Assembly: GCA_020726505.1 (NCBI GenBank)
Contig: JAHLEZ010000006.1
Location: forward strand, 1,240,001 to 1,304,000
Direction: 5' to 3'
Source: Leptodontidium sp. MPI-SDFR-AT-0119
Taxonomy: Eukaryota > Ascomycota > Leotiomycetes > Helotiales > Leptodontidiaceae
DNA: 64,000 nt
Both the position numbers and the translations under genes were made by a program. Below, in pieces: positions 1 to 11,800 of this stretch; position 1 is the stretch's first letter; every line of letters starts with the position of its first letter. The notes beneath the pieces were generated by a model. The model had not been told where the DNA came from, ran no database searches, and worked only from the letters and a program-made list of their open reading frames with translations.

Positions 1-656
1 AGGTCGCTGAGGGTAGAACCTCATGCGGAAATTTTTATCTGTTTCCTGTCAGCTTCCAAATCTCCTAAAGTCTCCGCAGTAGAGCGTCTGGGGCTTCAAA
101 GTCTTACCTTGCCATCGGACCTTGTACAGAAAGTCCACCACGACTTCGTTCTCAGCAATGCCCATACTATTGAAGTGCTTCCGCACAGTATTCGCCAATT
201 GATCTTTGCTCTGCCTACGCTGCTCTTTTCGTCTTGCCATTGTAGGAGACATATGACCAATTGGGGATCGGGAGAGGACAAGTTGATTGTAAGGCTTATT
301 GAATGCGGCCGGTGTGTTTAAGTGGTAATCGTACCGATAGCCGTGTAGAACAGCAGCATCAAACTTCGTCCATTGGAGCTAGAAGACTTGTGTTAGTGGA
401 GTGGTATGACGCCTTTGAGCAGAAGAGAACTTACGCCAGGAGCCGATTCTGCAACAGCAGTCGTTGACGCTCCTGTAGCTCCGCCACTTGGCCCCGCAGT
501 CACTACATCCCTTAGAGAACTTCCACCTGTTCCATTCCCAGCTACACGTCGACCTTTGCCATTTGTGGCACTCGCAGTGGTTGTGGTCTTCTCTTTGGTA
601 CTTGATGCTTCAGACCTCGAGTCGTCGGGTTGAGGCTTCGATCTTGGAGGAGCCAT
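1..656 (-). CDS. sap30: Sin3 histone deacetylase complex subunit SAP30 (3' end cut by window)
   Basis: Likely exons are 656-435, 378-108 and 38 to beyond the window edge; the phases agree (222, 271 and at least 38 nt). The roughly 177 visible residues start with a low-complexity Ser/Thr/Gly-rich tail of about 75 residues. The SAP30 Sin3-binding domain follows, recognisable from LQWTKFDAAVLHGYR, then LNTPAAFNKPYNQLVLSRSP, and VVDFLYKVRWQDK near the end. SAP30 bridges Sin3 and the Rpd3-type histone deacetylase in the nucleus to repress transcription. Only the last few residues and the stop should be missing, since the visible end (FRMRFYPQRP) looks like the family C-terminus. Identification rests on the domain; the symbol follows the family name. 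Confidence 0.85.
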
Positions 657-2936
657 GCGGTGACTTAGAATTTAGCTCTATGTTTCGTTCTTTTGAGAGC
701 GGAGTCTATAACGAGAGTGTGAGGTAGGTGTAGGTATAAGTTCGATGTAAGGTCTGCAATTGAGGCGGTTGATGAGAGTGACCTCACACACGAGAGTCTC
801 GCGTTCAGCAGTCGCGACTTACGCTAGGGATTTTAGTAGTTCCGCTCCGGTGTGGCTTGATCCTGTAAAGTGCTTACTGACTTCGCAGCCGAAAGTCCTC
901 CCCATTCCATACCCGATCCCGATCCCCAACGCCGACGCCGATCCGATGTTGGCCCTCTGGTCACATCCTTCACCAAATGCACTTCTCGTTCCTTGGTGTA
1001 CATTTCCATCTCATTAGGCCACATATTCAGCTCCCCGTCAAGCCTCAACTGAAGAAGATCTTTTGAGCGATTTATGTTCTGAAAATTTTCTCGTTCATCA
1101 ATGAGTTTATGGATGTTGGCCAGCGTCTGCCACCCCGACTCTTTGGGACTGAACGAGGCGCTACGGGATGTCTCAGCCTTCCAGATGTGTCGAGCAGCAT
1201 ATGCCAAGCAGCTCTGCATTGCTGATAACAGATGGCCAATCATCACCAATACAATTTGGTCATGAAGAAAGAAAGCTTTTGAAGAGTTTTCCCCAGCCAA
1301 CTGTGGCCCCAGCCGCCTCCTCCCCCAAGATTTAGCGCAGGTGCAGGTCCCGGCTGAGGAAGGACAGCCGATGCTGCCGCCAGATCAGACCCAGGAAGGC
1401 CTTCGAAGAAGGATTTTCCCAAAAAGCAAGTCATGCATGAGAGCTGTCTTGGAATCTGGGGAGGCACGCCCATTTGTAGGTGCGCCGTGGGCCGGTCCGG
1501 AGATGGAATCTTCATCAACATTTTCTTCCTTGTCAAATTTTCCGAGCTCAAGCCTTTGCTGTCTTTATCCCGGGAAATGCACTTTCCAATTTGCGGATCG
1601 ACATGTTTTGATAGCATGGAATCATGCTTCCCTATTCTCCGCGATGTTCAACTAGCTCTACTCACCTGGACCCTGTCAGCGGTACTAGCAGGTCGATGAC
1701 ATCTTTCACCTTTGCTTCTGGGAACAGGACCAGACTAGCTGAGAGGCCGGCCATGATTCAAAAGTGCAAATGGATTTGACAAAAAGGAATGTACTAGTGT
1801 CATCGATCTTCGTATACTGGACATTGGGCTTGTCTACAAACAGCGTACTCTGGAGAGTAGACTGAGTCAATAGCCAATATGACTGAATAGCACACGACAT
1901 GAGGGGGAGATCTTCTCCACAAAATCTGGGAAGCAAGCCACTCCTCATGTGCTAGGCTCGGTGTAACCACCACCCACGCTCACTCGAAGGCGAGGGAGGG
2001 CATGGGGAAATCCCAACGGTGCTGCAAGACGGAGCGTGGGTGGATTGCTCAGTAACCAAGCAAGGGCAGCATGGGCACGATGGAAGGAGGCAGGTACCTC
2101 TACTTGCGTGCGATGTTCTCGTAGGTATGCATGCTGGTGGTCTATGCTGCTGGTCTTCTGTGCTAGCTTCCACGGAGCAAGAAGTGCAGGCAGGAGGGGG
2201 AGGGGGGATGGGCATGGGCATGGGAATCTCCACATGGGGGTCACTGGGCTGAGATAGGTCCGCTCGAGGCTCAGAGCTGGATCTAGTCAAGAGTGCATAC
2301 AGAACGCGGCAGCATTGAGACACGCGGCATGGGGGGGGAGGGAGGAATCTGCTAATGCTTGCGCTTTTTAACCAGGCGAAAAGTGGCTTGTTGTTACCCC
2401 CTCTTTTCCGTGCTGCAAAGGCTGCAGAGGACGAGATTACCAAAGCACTCGTCCTTCGGAGCCAACCGCACGGCTGCAATAGCGGGATGGGCAAATAATA
2501 ACAACAATAATCAAACAGCCAGAGATCCGGCACAGCGCTTTGTAGGTCTACAGCACCTACCCCCATCCTTGTCTTTCCAGTTGGGCATCCACTTGACAGG
2601 ACTATTTTGTTCTGTTCGGTTCGGTTCTTGTCTTGTTGTCTTTCGCTGTGGAGAGAAATCTCTGCCTCCCACGGACAAGAAAACACTTTGCAACAGAGCC
2701 CTGGAATCGACGGTCTTCCACGGCTTCTATCCGTATTCCTTCTCTCCTCTTTCCACCTCCCGCTTCGAGCCCTCATTCCCAATCCCTTCCCGATCCCTCT
2801 TCCCTCCTCCCTCCCACTCGGGTTTTGGAGGTGGTGAAGACTGGCCACGGCGTGACAGCGTACCGTACCGTACCTAGCCTCCAGCCTGCATCTCCTCTCC
2901 ACTCCGCTCACTCCACTCACTCTATTGCGGCCGGCC

Positions 2937-3013
2937 CATACCATACATACCATACATACCATACCATACAGTAGCAGAAGTACCCTGCCGTACCGTACCA
3001 TACCATACCAGAG
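2937..3013. repeat. CATAC/TACCA short tandem repeat tract
   Basis: Interrupted repeats of the 5-mer CATAC and its variants fill this stretch upstream of the C2H2 regulator. They explain the repetitive Tyr/Met-Val runs in translated frames here, which should not be taken as protein. Confidence 0.8.
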
Positions 3014-3154
3014 CAGCTCATCCCTGGAGCTGCACACCATCCCTACCGCCCTCTCTGCTAGCTGGCTGCTTGGTCTGCCTTCCAGGTTCTGCCCCATAAG
3101 TATCGTCTCCGTCCCGCCTCGAGCCCGCCCACGTCCGCTAACTCAACCCCCACT

Positions 3155-3217
3155 GAGACGAGACGAGACGAGACAAGACTCGACCTCACCTGCGTGCTTG
3201 CTTGCTTGCTTGCTTGC
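3155..3217. repeat. GAGAC and CTTG microsatellites
   Basis: Four GAGAC units lie at 3155-3174, and almost six CTTG units at 3195-3217. Both are in the probable promoter or leader of the downstream regulator. Strain-to-strain length variation would be expected. Confidence 0.8.
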
Positions 3218-3638
3218 ACTTCGCCTTCACCCACCCCAAGCCGCAGCAACCCAGGCTGCGTCTAAAGCAAAGCAAAAGGCCAAAGTCAGACTCAGACCCA
3301 GACTCAAACCCAAACCGACCGTCAAGATAAACCTACAGTAACCTCGACGCTCGTCCTCAACCTTCTCCACATCCTATCACTCACTCCACGCTCGCGATCC
3401 TCCACGATTCGCAATTAGCTTCCGCTGTGCAACGTGCGCCCCGCGATACAGCACGACCGTGCCGCCGCCGACACGAGAACCATCATTTGCCTTTCGTCTG
3501 ATAATAATTGAGCTGAGGATTTCTCCGGCATGACCGAGTGTCGATTGAATTGCGCCGTCGAGTAGGAATCGAGAGTGTCCTGTTTCGTATTTCCACGCAA
3601 GTGAACTTTGTTCAGCCCATCACTTGCGACCAAATAGC

Positions 3639-3730
3639 GTAAGTCAACGCTGTCCTGCTTCATTCATCCTGTCTCGTCTCACCAGTTGACCCCTCCAAAG
3701 AGCGCCGTCTGACTTTCATGTTTACTGTAG
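3639..3730 (+). other. Candidate 5'UTR intron of the C2H2 regulator
   Basis: A GTAAGT donor at 3639 pairs with a CTGAC branch-like sequence at about 3709 and a TGTAG acceptor ending at 3730, giving a 92-bp intron of normal size. It lies about 100 bp before the predicted start codon. Removing it would delete an upstream ATG at 3718 and leave ATGTGA directly after the junction. No transcript evidence is available. Confidence 0.4.
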
Positions 3731-3831
3731 ATGTGACCTTCTCATCCGCCAGTGCGCCGCAAGAAAGGTGACTTCGGACCAAAGAGTAAACATACAAATT
3801 CCCCAATCAACTTCCAACCGAATCTGGGAAC

Positions 3832-6800
3832 ATGACTTCTGTATTGGCAGCGCAGCCCCTCTCTTTCTCGACAAACAACATCATGACTCAAATGGACACT
3901 CCCGGAAGAGCTCAGGTCCATGATCCTTCTCCGCAGCGGAGGTCCAAGACAGTAGGAGAAGACAAGAATCGCGGCCGAGGTAGAAGTCGCCAAGATAAGG
4001 ACAAAGATGGTAGCGCAGATGGATCGCCAGGTGAGGGTGCAGATGGGCACTCGTCTGGAACCGATGGGCCCTCTAGAAAACGCCGCAGGAGCCGCAAAGG
4101 ACTGGACAAAAAATTCGAATGTCCACAGGATGGTTGCGGGAAGAGCTATTCAAGAGCCGAGCATCTGTAGGAACCCCAAACCTTCCACACAAAGAAAATA
4201 TAGTATAGCGACTAACGCTGAACAGGTATCGCCATCAGTTGAATCATACGCCCAAGCAGATATATAATTGCGACTTCCCGGATTGCGTCCGTACATTTGT
4301 TCGCCAGGATTTGTGCAACAGACATAGAGATAGACATACTGCCAAGGGATCACAATTACATCGGAAAGACTCTATGCTAGGACATGCCCATGCATCCTCT
4401 CCAGGAGCAGAAATGGGACGTCCTATATCTAACCATGGCTCTAATTCTCCCGAGGTCATAAGACCAAGTTTCTCTGGAATTAAGTCACGAGCCAACCAGA
4501 TGCAGTACCAATCACCACAGGAAAACCCCAGCTCCTATTCACCAGCTACAAACCCATCCTCTGGGACTTACTCTGGTGCTGCTTCTTCAAATGGAGCCGA
4601 AAACTTTCAGGCTGGAAATTTCAAGAGATCGAATAGCGATAGCATTCCTAGAAATGATACACCCAACATGACTCCAGGCGGGAGGCCTCAGCGCCATGCG
4701 AGCTTTGGAATATCTGATGCAAAGCCCGCTGATTTCCCGAGGCCCCCTTTGCAGACTACTGTAGGGCCCTATGGACTCTTGTCTTCTGCTTCGGGTAACG
4801 CAAACTATCATAACACTCAGTCCAGCCCACAGCCCTACGTCAGCCAACAAAATTTCACGCCATTTACTTTACCTCCCCCAGGGTTTTCCACAGCGCCAAC
4901 AGCTATTGCGTCTACGCGAGAGTCAGAGCCAGCCTACCCGACTTCAATGTCAACAGACTATCCAAGTGAAGCTGCTCATCACGCCCAGTCGGGTCCGGAC
5001 ATGATGCTTTTGGACCAGATGGCAGTACCCAACACAATGCCAGTATTCGGCGGCGAAGGGTACAACCGCTCGCCCTTTGCCATTCCTGAGGATTTTGTTG
5101 CATACCTATTTAGCGGCCAGCAAATGGACAGCTCTTCACCAATGGGGCAGATGGGGCAGCAGGGCTATGGAAAGTCAGTCAATCTCCTTAGCCGGCTACA
5201 TTATAGTACTAACTTTGTCTAGTTATCCCGAAGCTCAGAACCAGTACTCTGCGCAATTCTACCCCAACGATATCAATCTTGGCGGCTATTTCCCAACTAA
5301 TCAACAGTCCCATCACCCCATGGCTGTTACTAGCTTACTCGATACCTCTCTACCAGAGACGGTTCTATCAGAGGAAAAGAGTCAACAAATTGTTGACCTG
5401 ATTAAGGAGCGCTTCAACGAGACCGATCACGCCCCAGTTGCGCGGCAGAAGGAAGCCCTACTTGAGGGTGACCGTAGCGATGACAATCACCTCCTGAGCC
5501 GCAAGATGATGCAAACCTACATCGGTAGCTATTGGTATCACTTCAGTGAGCAAGTACCAATATGTAAGCCTATTTTCTCTTGGAGTAGCAATGTATTCCA
5601 CTAACGCATAGACAGTGCATAAACCAACGTTTTCTCCGGATAAGACGCCAAATCTTCTCTTGATAGCCATGATGGCCATTGGTGCTTCCTGCCTAGATAA
5701 AGTTCACGGCTACGAAGTGACTCAAGCAGGTGCTGAGCTCTCCAACTTCTTGGCATGGCATCTGAGATGGGAGATTTTCAGCGACTATCACTTCCGGCCT
5801 CCGGCGAAGCTGTGGGTGTTCCAAGCTCTGCTCCTTTTGGAGCTGTACGAGAAGATGTATTCGACAAGAGCTCTCCACGAAAGAGCTCATATCCATCACG
5901 CTACCACTATCACATTGATGCGCCGTGGTAGCTCGCTCATCGGAAGATCGGCCTTAGATTCGCCTCCTAGTGTACGAGACGACAAGCAGGGACAGAATGG
6001 CTCACGGCAGTCCTCTACTTCTGGGGCTAACACTCCCGATGAATGGTGGAACCACTGGATCACTAACGAGGCAACTCGACGAGCTGCATTTGCGGCATTC
6101 GTGATTGACTCTACACATGCCACCATGTTTGGTCATTCGACAGTTATGGTTGCTCACGAGATGCGACTTCCACTCCCTTGCGACGAAGCACTATGGTCTG
6201 CTACAAACAGCGCTGAAGTTGGTCGAATTGAGGGTAATCTGCAGGCCAATGGTGTTAAGCCAATCTCGTTCTTGGAGGGTCTCAAGCGAACTCTTAATGC
6301 GCAGGAAGTGCGCACAAACTCTTTTGGAAGGACAATTCTCATGGCGGGTCTGCTCAGTGTCAGTTGGCATATGAACCAGCGTGACCTTCAGGTGAACTCT
6401 CTGGGAGTGTCACAGGCCCTTGGAGGGAGAGACAAATGGAGAGGATCTCTTACCCGGGCTTTCGACTTGTGGATGGCAGATTTCGATAGGTCTTTGGCCC
6501 GCAATTCCGATACCATACCTGGACCGTACGTGTATACCGAGAAGAAAGAGGACAATGTCGTATTTCAGGGCCGGACTGTACTCCACCACCTGGCTCACAT
6601 GGCCATGCACGTCGATATTGTCGACTGCCAGATCTTCGCCAGGGCTAAAAGACTCCTAGGCCGAACTATTGGCTCTCAAGATCTGAACAGCGCCCAACGC
6701 CGCATGAAAGACAATTGGGCTCCTACAGCCAAGGCAAGAGATGCCACATGGTACGCCCTACGGTTTCTATGCACTGTCCTCCTTCCCGAGGAATCTACCT

Positions 6801-7180
6801 CGTCCACTATTCGCGGTGGCTACAACGATCCCCCATTCGACTATTCCGCTCGCGACGATGTGTTGCTCAACAGACCATGGGTTATGTATTTCGCCGCTCT
6901 AATTGTCTGGTCATATGGTTTTGCCTTGGAAGGTCCCACCACAGCACCCATTCCTGCCGCCTATGATTTCGAGGGCCAAGTAAGCGACATGCGAGCATAC
7001 CTCCGAAGACTCAGCAGTGTGCGATCACCAGAAGAGCTAAAATCCATGCGGGGCTTCAATGGCTGTAGCGGCATGCTGATGGTCCTCCGTACAGTATTTG
7101 AGAAGACGAGATGGGAGCTCCTTCACGAAGCAGCACTCCTGCTCAACAACTGTATCTCTCTCATCGGGGGACAGACTTGA
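3832..7180 (+). CDS. C2H2 zinc-finger transcription factor with fungal-specific regulatory domain
   Basis: Four exons: 3832-4166, 4226-5173, 5223-5563 and 5616-7180, with consistent phases, giving 1062 residues. Two C2H2 fingers lie near residues 97-119 and 127-149; the first intron splits finger 1, whose C-terminal part is YRHQLNH. A Ser/Pro/Gln-rich disordered region follows. From about residue 520 to 900 comes the helical fungal_trans (PF04082-type) middle homology region, with motifs such as HKPTFSPDKTPNLLL, FRPPAKLWVFQALLLLELYE and RRAAFAAFVIDSTHATMFGH. This architecture (C2H2 DNA binding plus the regulatory module usual in Zn2Cys6 proteins) is an established nuclear regulator class. Target genes cannot be inferred. 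The start is the first ATG in frame after the leader. Confidence 0.9.
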
Positions 7181-7725
7181 TTTGATACGAATAATGTGTG
7201 CATGATTTTTGTGTTGTATATGACGATTTCGCTTGTTGTATTCTATATACCTATATCAACTCTGGCTTCTTGGCACGTGGGGGTATGTCAAAAATTAACA
7301 TATGGCGCGGGGTTCTTGCTTCTTTGTGGCTCCTTTCACACGTATACCCAGGAATCATTCTTGTTCTGTATGCAATGAATATTACATATCGGTCTTTGCT
7401 TGCATTTATGATGACTCTTTAGTGCTTTGTTTACTTCTATGGTGTCCAAAAAATGGAATTGCACATTCTCGCTTAATGTGGGATGAATGTTTTCTGTCAA
7501 TTTCTGCACATCAATCATCATAAAAGCCTAAAATGTTTCAAGTGGAACGAATCTTAGTTGCCTCCAAGGCATCAATCAGCAATACACTGATCGACCATTT
7601 ATGCATTTAAGGATAATATATACACAAGAACATAAAGTGAGTTTTTCCCATCCAAATTCATGTCAAAACTTTAGCCGTAAATAGGCGTTTCCAAGAATGT
7701 AACCGAAATCCAAATCCATCATTAC
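7181..7725. other. Convergent 3' intergenic region
   Basis: AT-rich spacer between the ends of the C2H2 regulator (plus) and the GH45 gene (minus). It should hold both 3' untranslated regions. I see no further gene or repeat. Confidence 0.6.
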
Positions 7726-8868
7726 CTACAGCTCACAGGCATCGTCTTCGTCGTCAACTGGAGCTGGAGTGGGAGTCACGCTCGCGGCGCTGGATGTTCT
7801 TGAGTATGTGATGAGAGGAGTGGCCGGGATGGCAGTCGATGTCGCTGGAGTATCAACGGCTGGTGCACTGGTAGATTCGACCTCTGGGACAGATGGCTCA
7901 ACGGGCTCGGGTGTGGCGACAGGAGCAGTGCTCTCGACAACTGAGGAAGAACTTTCGGCGACTGGCGCAGCACTCTCGATAACTGGGGACGAGCTCTCAA
8001 CCGACTTTGGGGTTGAAACAGGAGTTGCCTGTGCCACAGGGGCAGCAGACTTAGAAGACGAGGCCACAGCGGCGCCGCCACTTCCACCAGCAGCCTTAGG
8101 AGCGCTCGAATCATCTGCTCTTGTGCAACCACTCTTGGCAGTAATGGCAGCTGGGCACGCAACTTGCTTGAAGGAAACAGTTGGGTTATCGGCTCCCTTG
8201 AACCAATCGAAGCGCCAGTTGCAACCAGCTTGGAGAGCAGCAGGGAAGCCTGAGCATGAGGACGACGAGGAGATGCCGCCATACTGCGCGCCCCAGCCTG
8301 AAGATGGCGCGCCCCATTCTTGTGTGCAGCCGTTGAAGATTCCGACTCCTCCTCCGGGGATGCTGATGTCGAACTGGTTGCCAGCGAGATCGCCTCCGGT
8401 GTTGGTGGCTTGTACAATCATCCTCTTTCCGGCGACTGGGCCGCTGGTGAAGGTCAATTCGTAGCAGGCGCAGCACCAGGATGACTCTGTTCCACCACCG
8501 ATGTTGACTGCCGCAAATCCGTATGCGAGATCATCGGTTACGGCCCAAGGGGCCTCGTTGGAGCATTGGTAAGCTCCACCTCCGTTGCATCCACTTGCTA
8601 TGATACATGTCAGTGTGGACTCATTGCAAAGTCTGGGAAGTTTGGACGGTGTTTACATACCAGTGTTGTAATCGGTCAATGGGTTGTCCTTGATGTCACA
8701 GGTGGTGACTGGGTTCGAGCCCGAAGCCAGCTCGGCCTTTCCAGGCCAGGCACAGGATGGCTTGCAGCAATCCCAGTATCTAGTTGTGGTTCCTGTTCCT
8801 GAAGCAAAAGCTTCGGCTTGGAGAATGAAAGGCAAGAGAGCCAAGAGGGTCTTAGTTGGGAGTTGCAT
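7726..8868 (-). CDS. Secreted GH45 endo-beta-1,4-glucanase
   Basis: Exons 8868-8661 and 8597-7726 with a 63-bp intron give 359 residues. A signal peptide (about residues 1-22, [20 protein letters not shown]) precedes the GH45 catalytic domain. This carries the hallmark [14 protein letters not shown] (catalytic Asp about residue 33), the cysteine-rich [23 protein letters not shown], and NWRFDWF with the second catalytic Asp. The enzyme cleaves internal beta-1,4 links of cellulose outside the cell. After the catalytic domain (about residue 230) comes a long Ser/Ala/Pro/Val-rich tail ending DDEDDACEL. There is no CBM1 cellulose-binding module, although linkers of this kind often lead to one. A GTGGGG (CreA-type SYGGRG) sequence lies about 150 bp upstream, a weak hint of carbon repression. 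Confidence 0.95.
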
Positions 8869-11800
8869 CTTGAGAGAACTGTGAGGTTTGATGTGGAAAT
8901 GGATACTTCGAAGTAGTAGAACCGAAAGTACGATATGGTCTCTGACCGCGAAATACTGATATGTGCAGTTGAAAAGAGTGTCGAGCTCAACTAGGAGCAG
9001 GGTGCTGAATGAGCAGTGGGGGAGGGAGGTCCTAGAAAACGATTGAAAGAGCCAAAGAAGTTGGATGGAGAGAAAAGAAAACAGCAGAATTACAGAATGG
9101 GGTCGACAGATATACAAAGAGAACAAGCTTTTTCCTCACCGCGGCCGAGAACATATCAAATCTCCAGTTTGTATTTACTTCAAACAGTGGCGCCCCAGAG
9201 CCCCACTGCCAGCCCTGGTCTCTCGGCTCCTTCGGCGAGGATCATGAGATTGCCCTTCATCCCTGGGCTCATCGATCGGTCCGCTTTTATCTGTGCTACC
9301 ACATCCCGAGTCTCGAATCGTCCCATTTAATAAACATTCTTGGCGAAGTAAGGTTGCTTTTGCCAACTTTTTCTGCTTGCGGGGTCCACTGTCATATCCG
9401 AGTCTGGAAGCTTAACCCCTGGATTTCGCATGTCACGTGGAGGGGCTCGCAACGACATGCTTGCCCCGGAATGAACGCAAATCATCTCTTTCGAGCCTCA
9501 TTTCGATGTTGTAGATTGCTTTGTGTCTTAGACCGGCTGTGGATGGGCCGAACGTGCCATGTTAGGTGGCTTTGGTCTCGTTGCGGTGTCTTCGCTTCGG
9601 GTTCAAGGGGAACAAAATATTGAAAAGCTCCGCTATGTCCCTCAAATCTCCTGTTTGTTGTTTTGTTGCTGATTTTTTTTTCCCCATCTAGTTCTTGCTC
9701 ACTTGTCCTTTAATGTACCTGGTGGCGGTGAGGACCTTTGATGAGGAGACTGGCGAATTCAAGTGCGCAAATACTGGGACCAAGATAAATATCGACTTCC
9801 CCGAGTCTCGACTTATAATTAGCGGGTTAATGTGAGCTGTTTGTCACCTACTGAGTACGAAGCACAAACTCAGGGGGCAGTTTTGAGAGCAGGCATCGTC
9901 TGATAGGGCTCGCTTGTCCAACCTCGTCCCAGTTGCCGATATCAACGACGTGCTGACTGTCCCGCATTCCGTTCTTCTGTGTACCTGAAGATAAGATGGT
10001 GCATCTTCTTTGCTCTCTAATATGCCCATCCCCGGTTTGACCCTTTCGGAAGCACTAGTGCCGAAAATTCGAGGGGGTCGGAGTAAGCCTCCGGGGTATT
10101 TGGCCAATTACCTGAACCCTTCGGACTTCTCGGTTGAGAGTCAACGTCGTACAACTTGACTTCGACACCCTTAGAGTATTCCTGGTATGAATCTCTTCGT
10201 CTAGCGTTAGTGTTTCTCTACTGCTCCCCAAACTCTTTCCGTGGCATATTTTCCTCGACTCTGGTCCGATGGTCATTCCATCAAGTGTTGCTATTAACAC
10301 CGATGTCAGTCCCGCTAAGCTCAGTCCTGTGATTTCAACTGGAGCAGATGGAAAGACACATGCCACCATGCCGTCCAGTCGTATCATGGATACATTGATA
10401 AGCATATTCAGCTTGTCATCGACACCAAGAGTACGTAGGAAGGCTGCCGTTTTGACAAGCTCGGTCGGTCTAGCAAGCTGTAAATGAACTTTTCCTCAAG
10501 CTGAGTATATGCCAAGGGACTAATCGGCGCTGCCACGGCCATCACGGAGATAACAAAGACTACATGATGACTGCATGAGAATCAGTCCTGGTTTAGAATT
10601 TCTAGAATCAAGCTTATCTCTGAGCTGTGTTCGGGGGAAAGGATCAAAACGGTGTGGTAGCACGACAGACACCCGAGCAAATTGCGGCAAAGAGACATAT
10701 TCAACATCTTTCTTGCAAGACGACTATTGGCCTATGGATCCTTTAGCGGTGGATTCGGAGAACGAAAACTGAGATATGATAGATACTCGCGCTAGAGAAT
10801 GCAGGCCGCGAGGCTCACGTTCTGGACTTCGAATGTCATGGTTCGAAGTGTGTACTTTGGCCATCGGCAAGCCACTGCGAATATCAATAGGAGATATTCT
10901 TGCCCGATGAGGTGTAAACCATTCGAGCCTACATTTACCTGCTTTTACAAAGATGTGAAGGCGGTGGTAGTTCAGCACGAGACCACATGTTTCAGCTCTC
11001 GAGGCCACGATCTGAAGTTCTGCTGGTGCACATGCCCGGTTTGACATCTCGCTTGAATAGTCAGTTGAAAAAATTTCATTCTGAATCAACACTTGAAGAA
11101 TTGCAAGATATTCTCTGAGAGATTGGAGTCAGCATCATGGGCTAACCATGTTAGCTCGAGATCATGCCACTGCTCACAGTCACGTATTGAGGGATGTGTG
11201 ACACAAGTCATTAGCTTCTGTGCAACCAGAAGTACAAGTTCATGAGATTGATAGAGTCCATTGCCTTCATTCAAGTCTTTCAAATCCAAGGTGTAGCATG
11301 GATAAACCTCAATATCTTCAAGTGATGATGTGTGCCAAGCTGCCTTCTATCAAGCGATGCAAAGTTAGAAGCTGGATTTCTTTGGTTTCTGGGTTCTGAT
11401 TACTGTCACAATCGGCGAATTGGATTTGATCTTGACTGTATTCCGCGGAGATGCTCTTTTTGCGGCTTTTAAGCTGTTACTAGCGACGTCATGTTGCTCC
11501 TAGTCGTTGCCGCTCCAAGAGTTGTGTTTCACTTCTACGTTTATTTTCTCCGCAGAGCTGGATATTTCTGCATCCGTATCCGAAGTCCCGACGTGACGCG
11601 AAAGCTATACCTTGACTTCGGGACTTTAGGAATGTGCTTTGTAACTCGTGGCTGGTTTTAGATATGGAAGATCTGTCGTTGATTTGCTGGCACGACTGGG
11701 GTGGCCAGCGCCAGCGCCAGCTCCCAATGTTCACTAGAGCATGTTTACACACCCTTCAACGTAGTTTGGGCATCCAAAAGAAAGTACAGAGTCAAAATGG

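Larger units (their letters stand above)
657..3831. other. Divergent intergenic region, 3.2 kb, low complexity towards the right
   Basis: This separates SAP30 (minus) from the C2H2 regulator (plus). Open frames on the minus strand at 1300-833 and 1617-1243 resemble no family I know and lack a convincing start-to-stop model, so they are not called as genes. From about 2.35 kb on, the DNA is rich in short repeats and pyrimidine tracts, as in the long 5' leaders of fungal regulatory genes. Much of 2.4-3.8 kb is probably promoter and untranslated leader of the regulator at 3832. Confidence 0.6.

Noticed and set aside
833..1617. Two minus-strand frames (155 and 124 codons) upstream of SAP30
   Set aside because: Composition is partly protein-like, but I could not find a consistent exon chain or any known motif, so a gene call is not justified.
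1952..3097. 381-codon open frame on the minus strand
   Set aside because: Its translation is dominated by simple repeats (runs of YGMVRYG/MVCMV from the CATAC tract) and shows no domain. It is the antisense of a repeat-rich leader.
7769..8464. 231-codon plus-strand frame
   Set aside because: Antisense shadow of the GH45 exon 2, whose identity is certain.
9270..9330. GATTCGAGAC on the minus strand, resembling a tRNA B box
   Set aside because: No A box, anticodon arm or pairing acceptor stem can be built around it.
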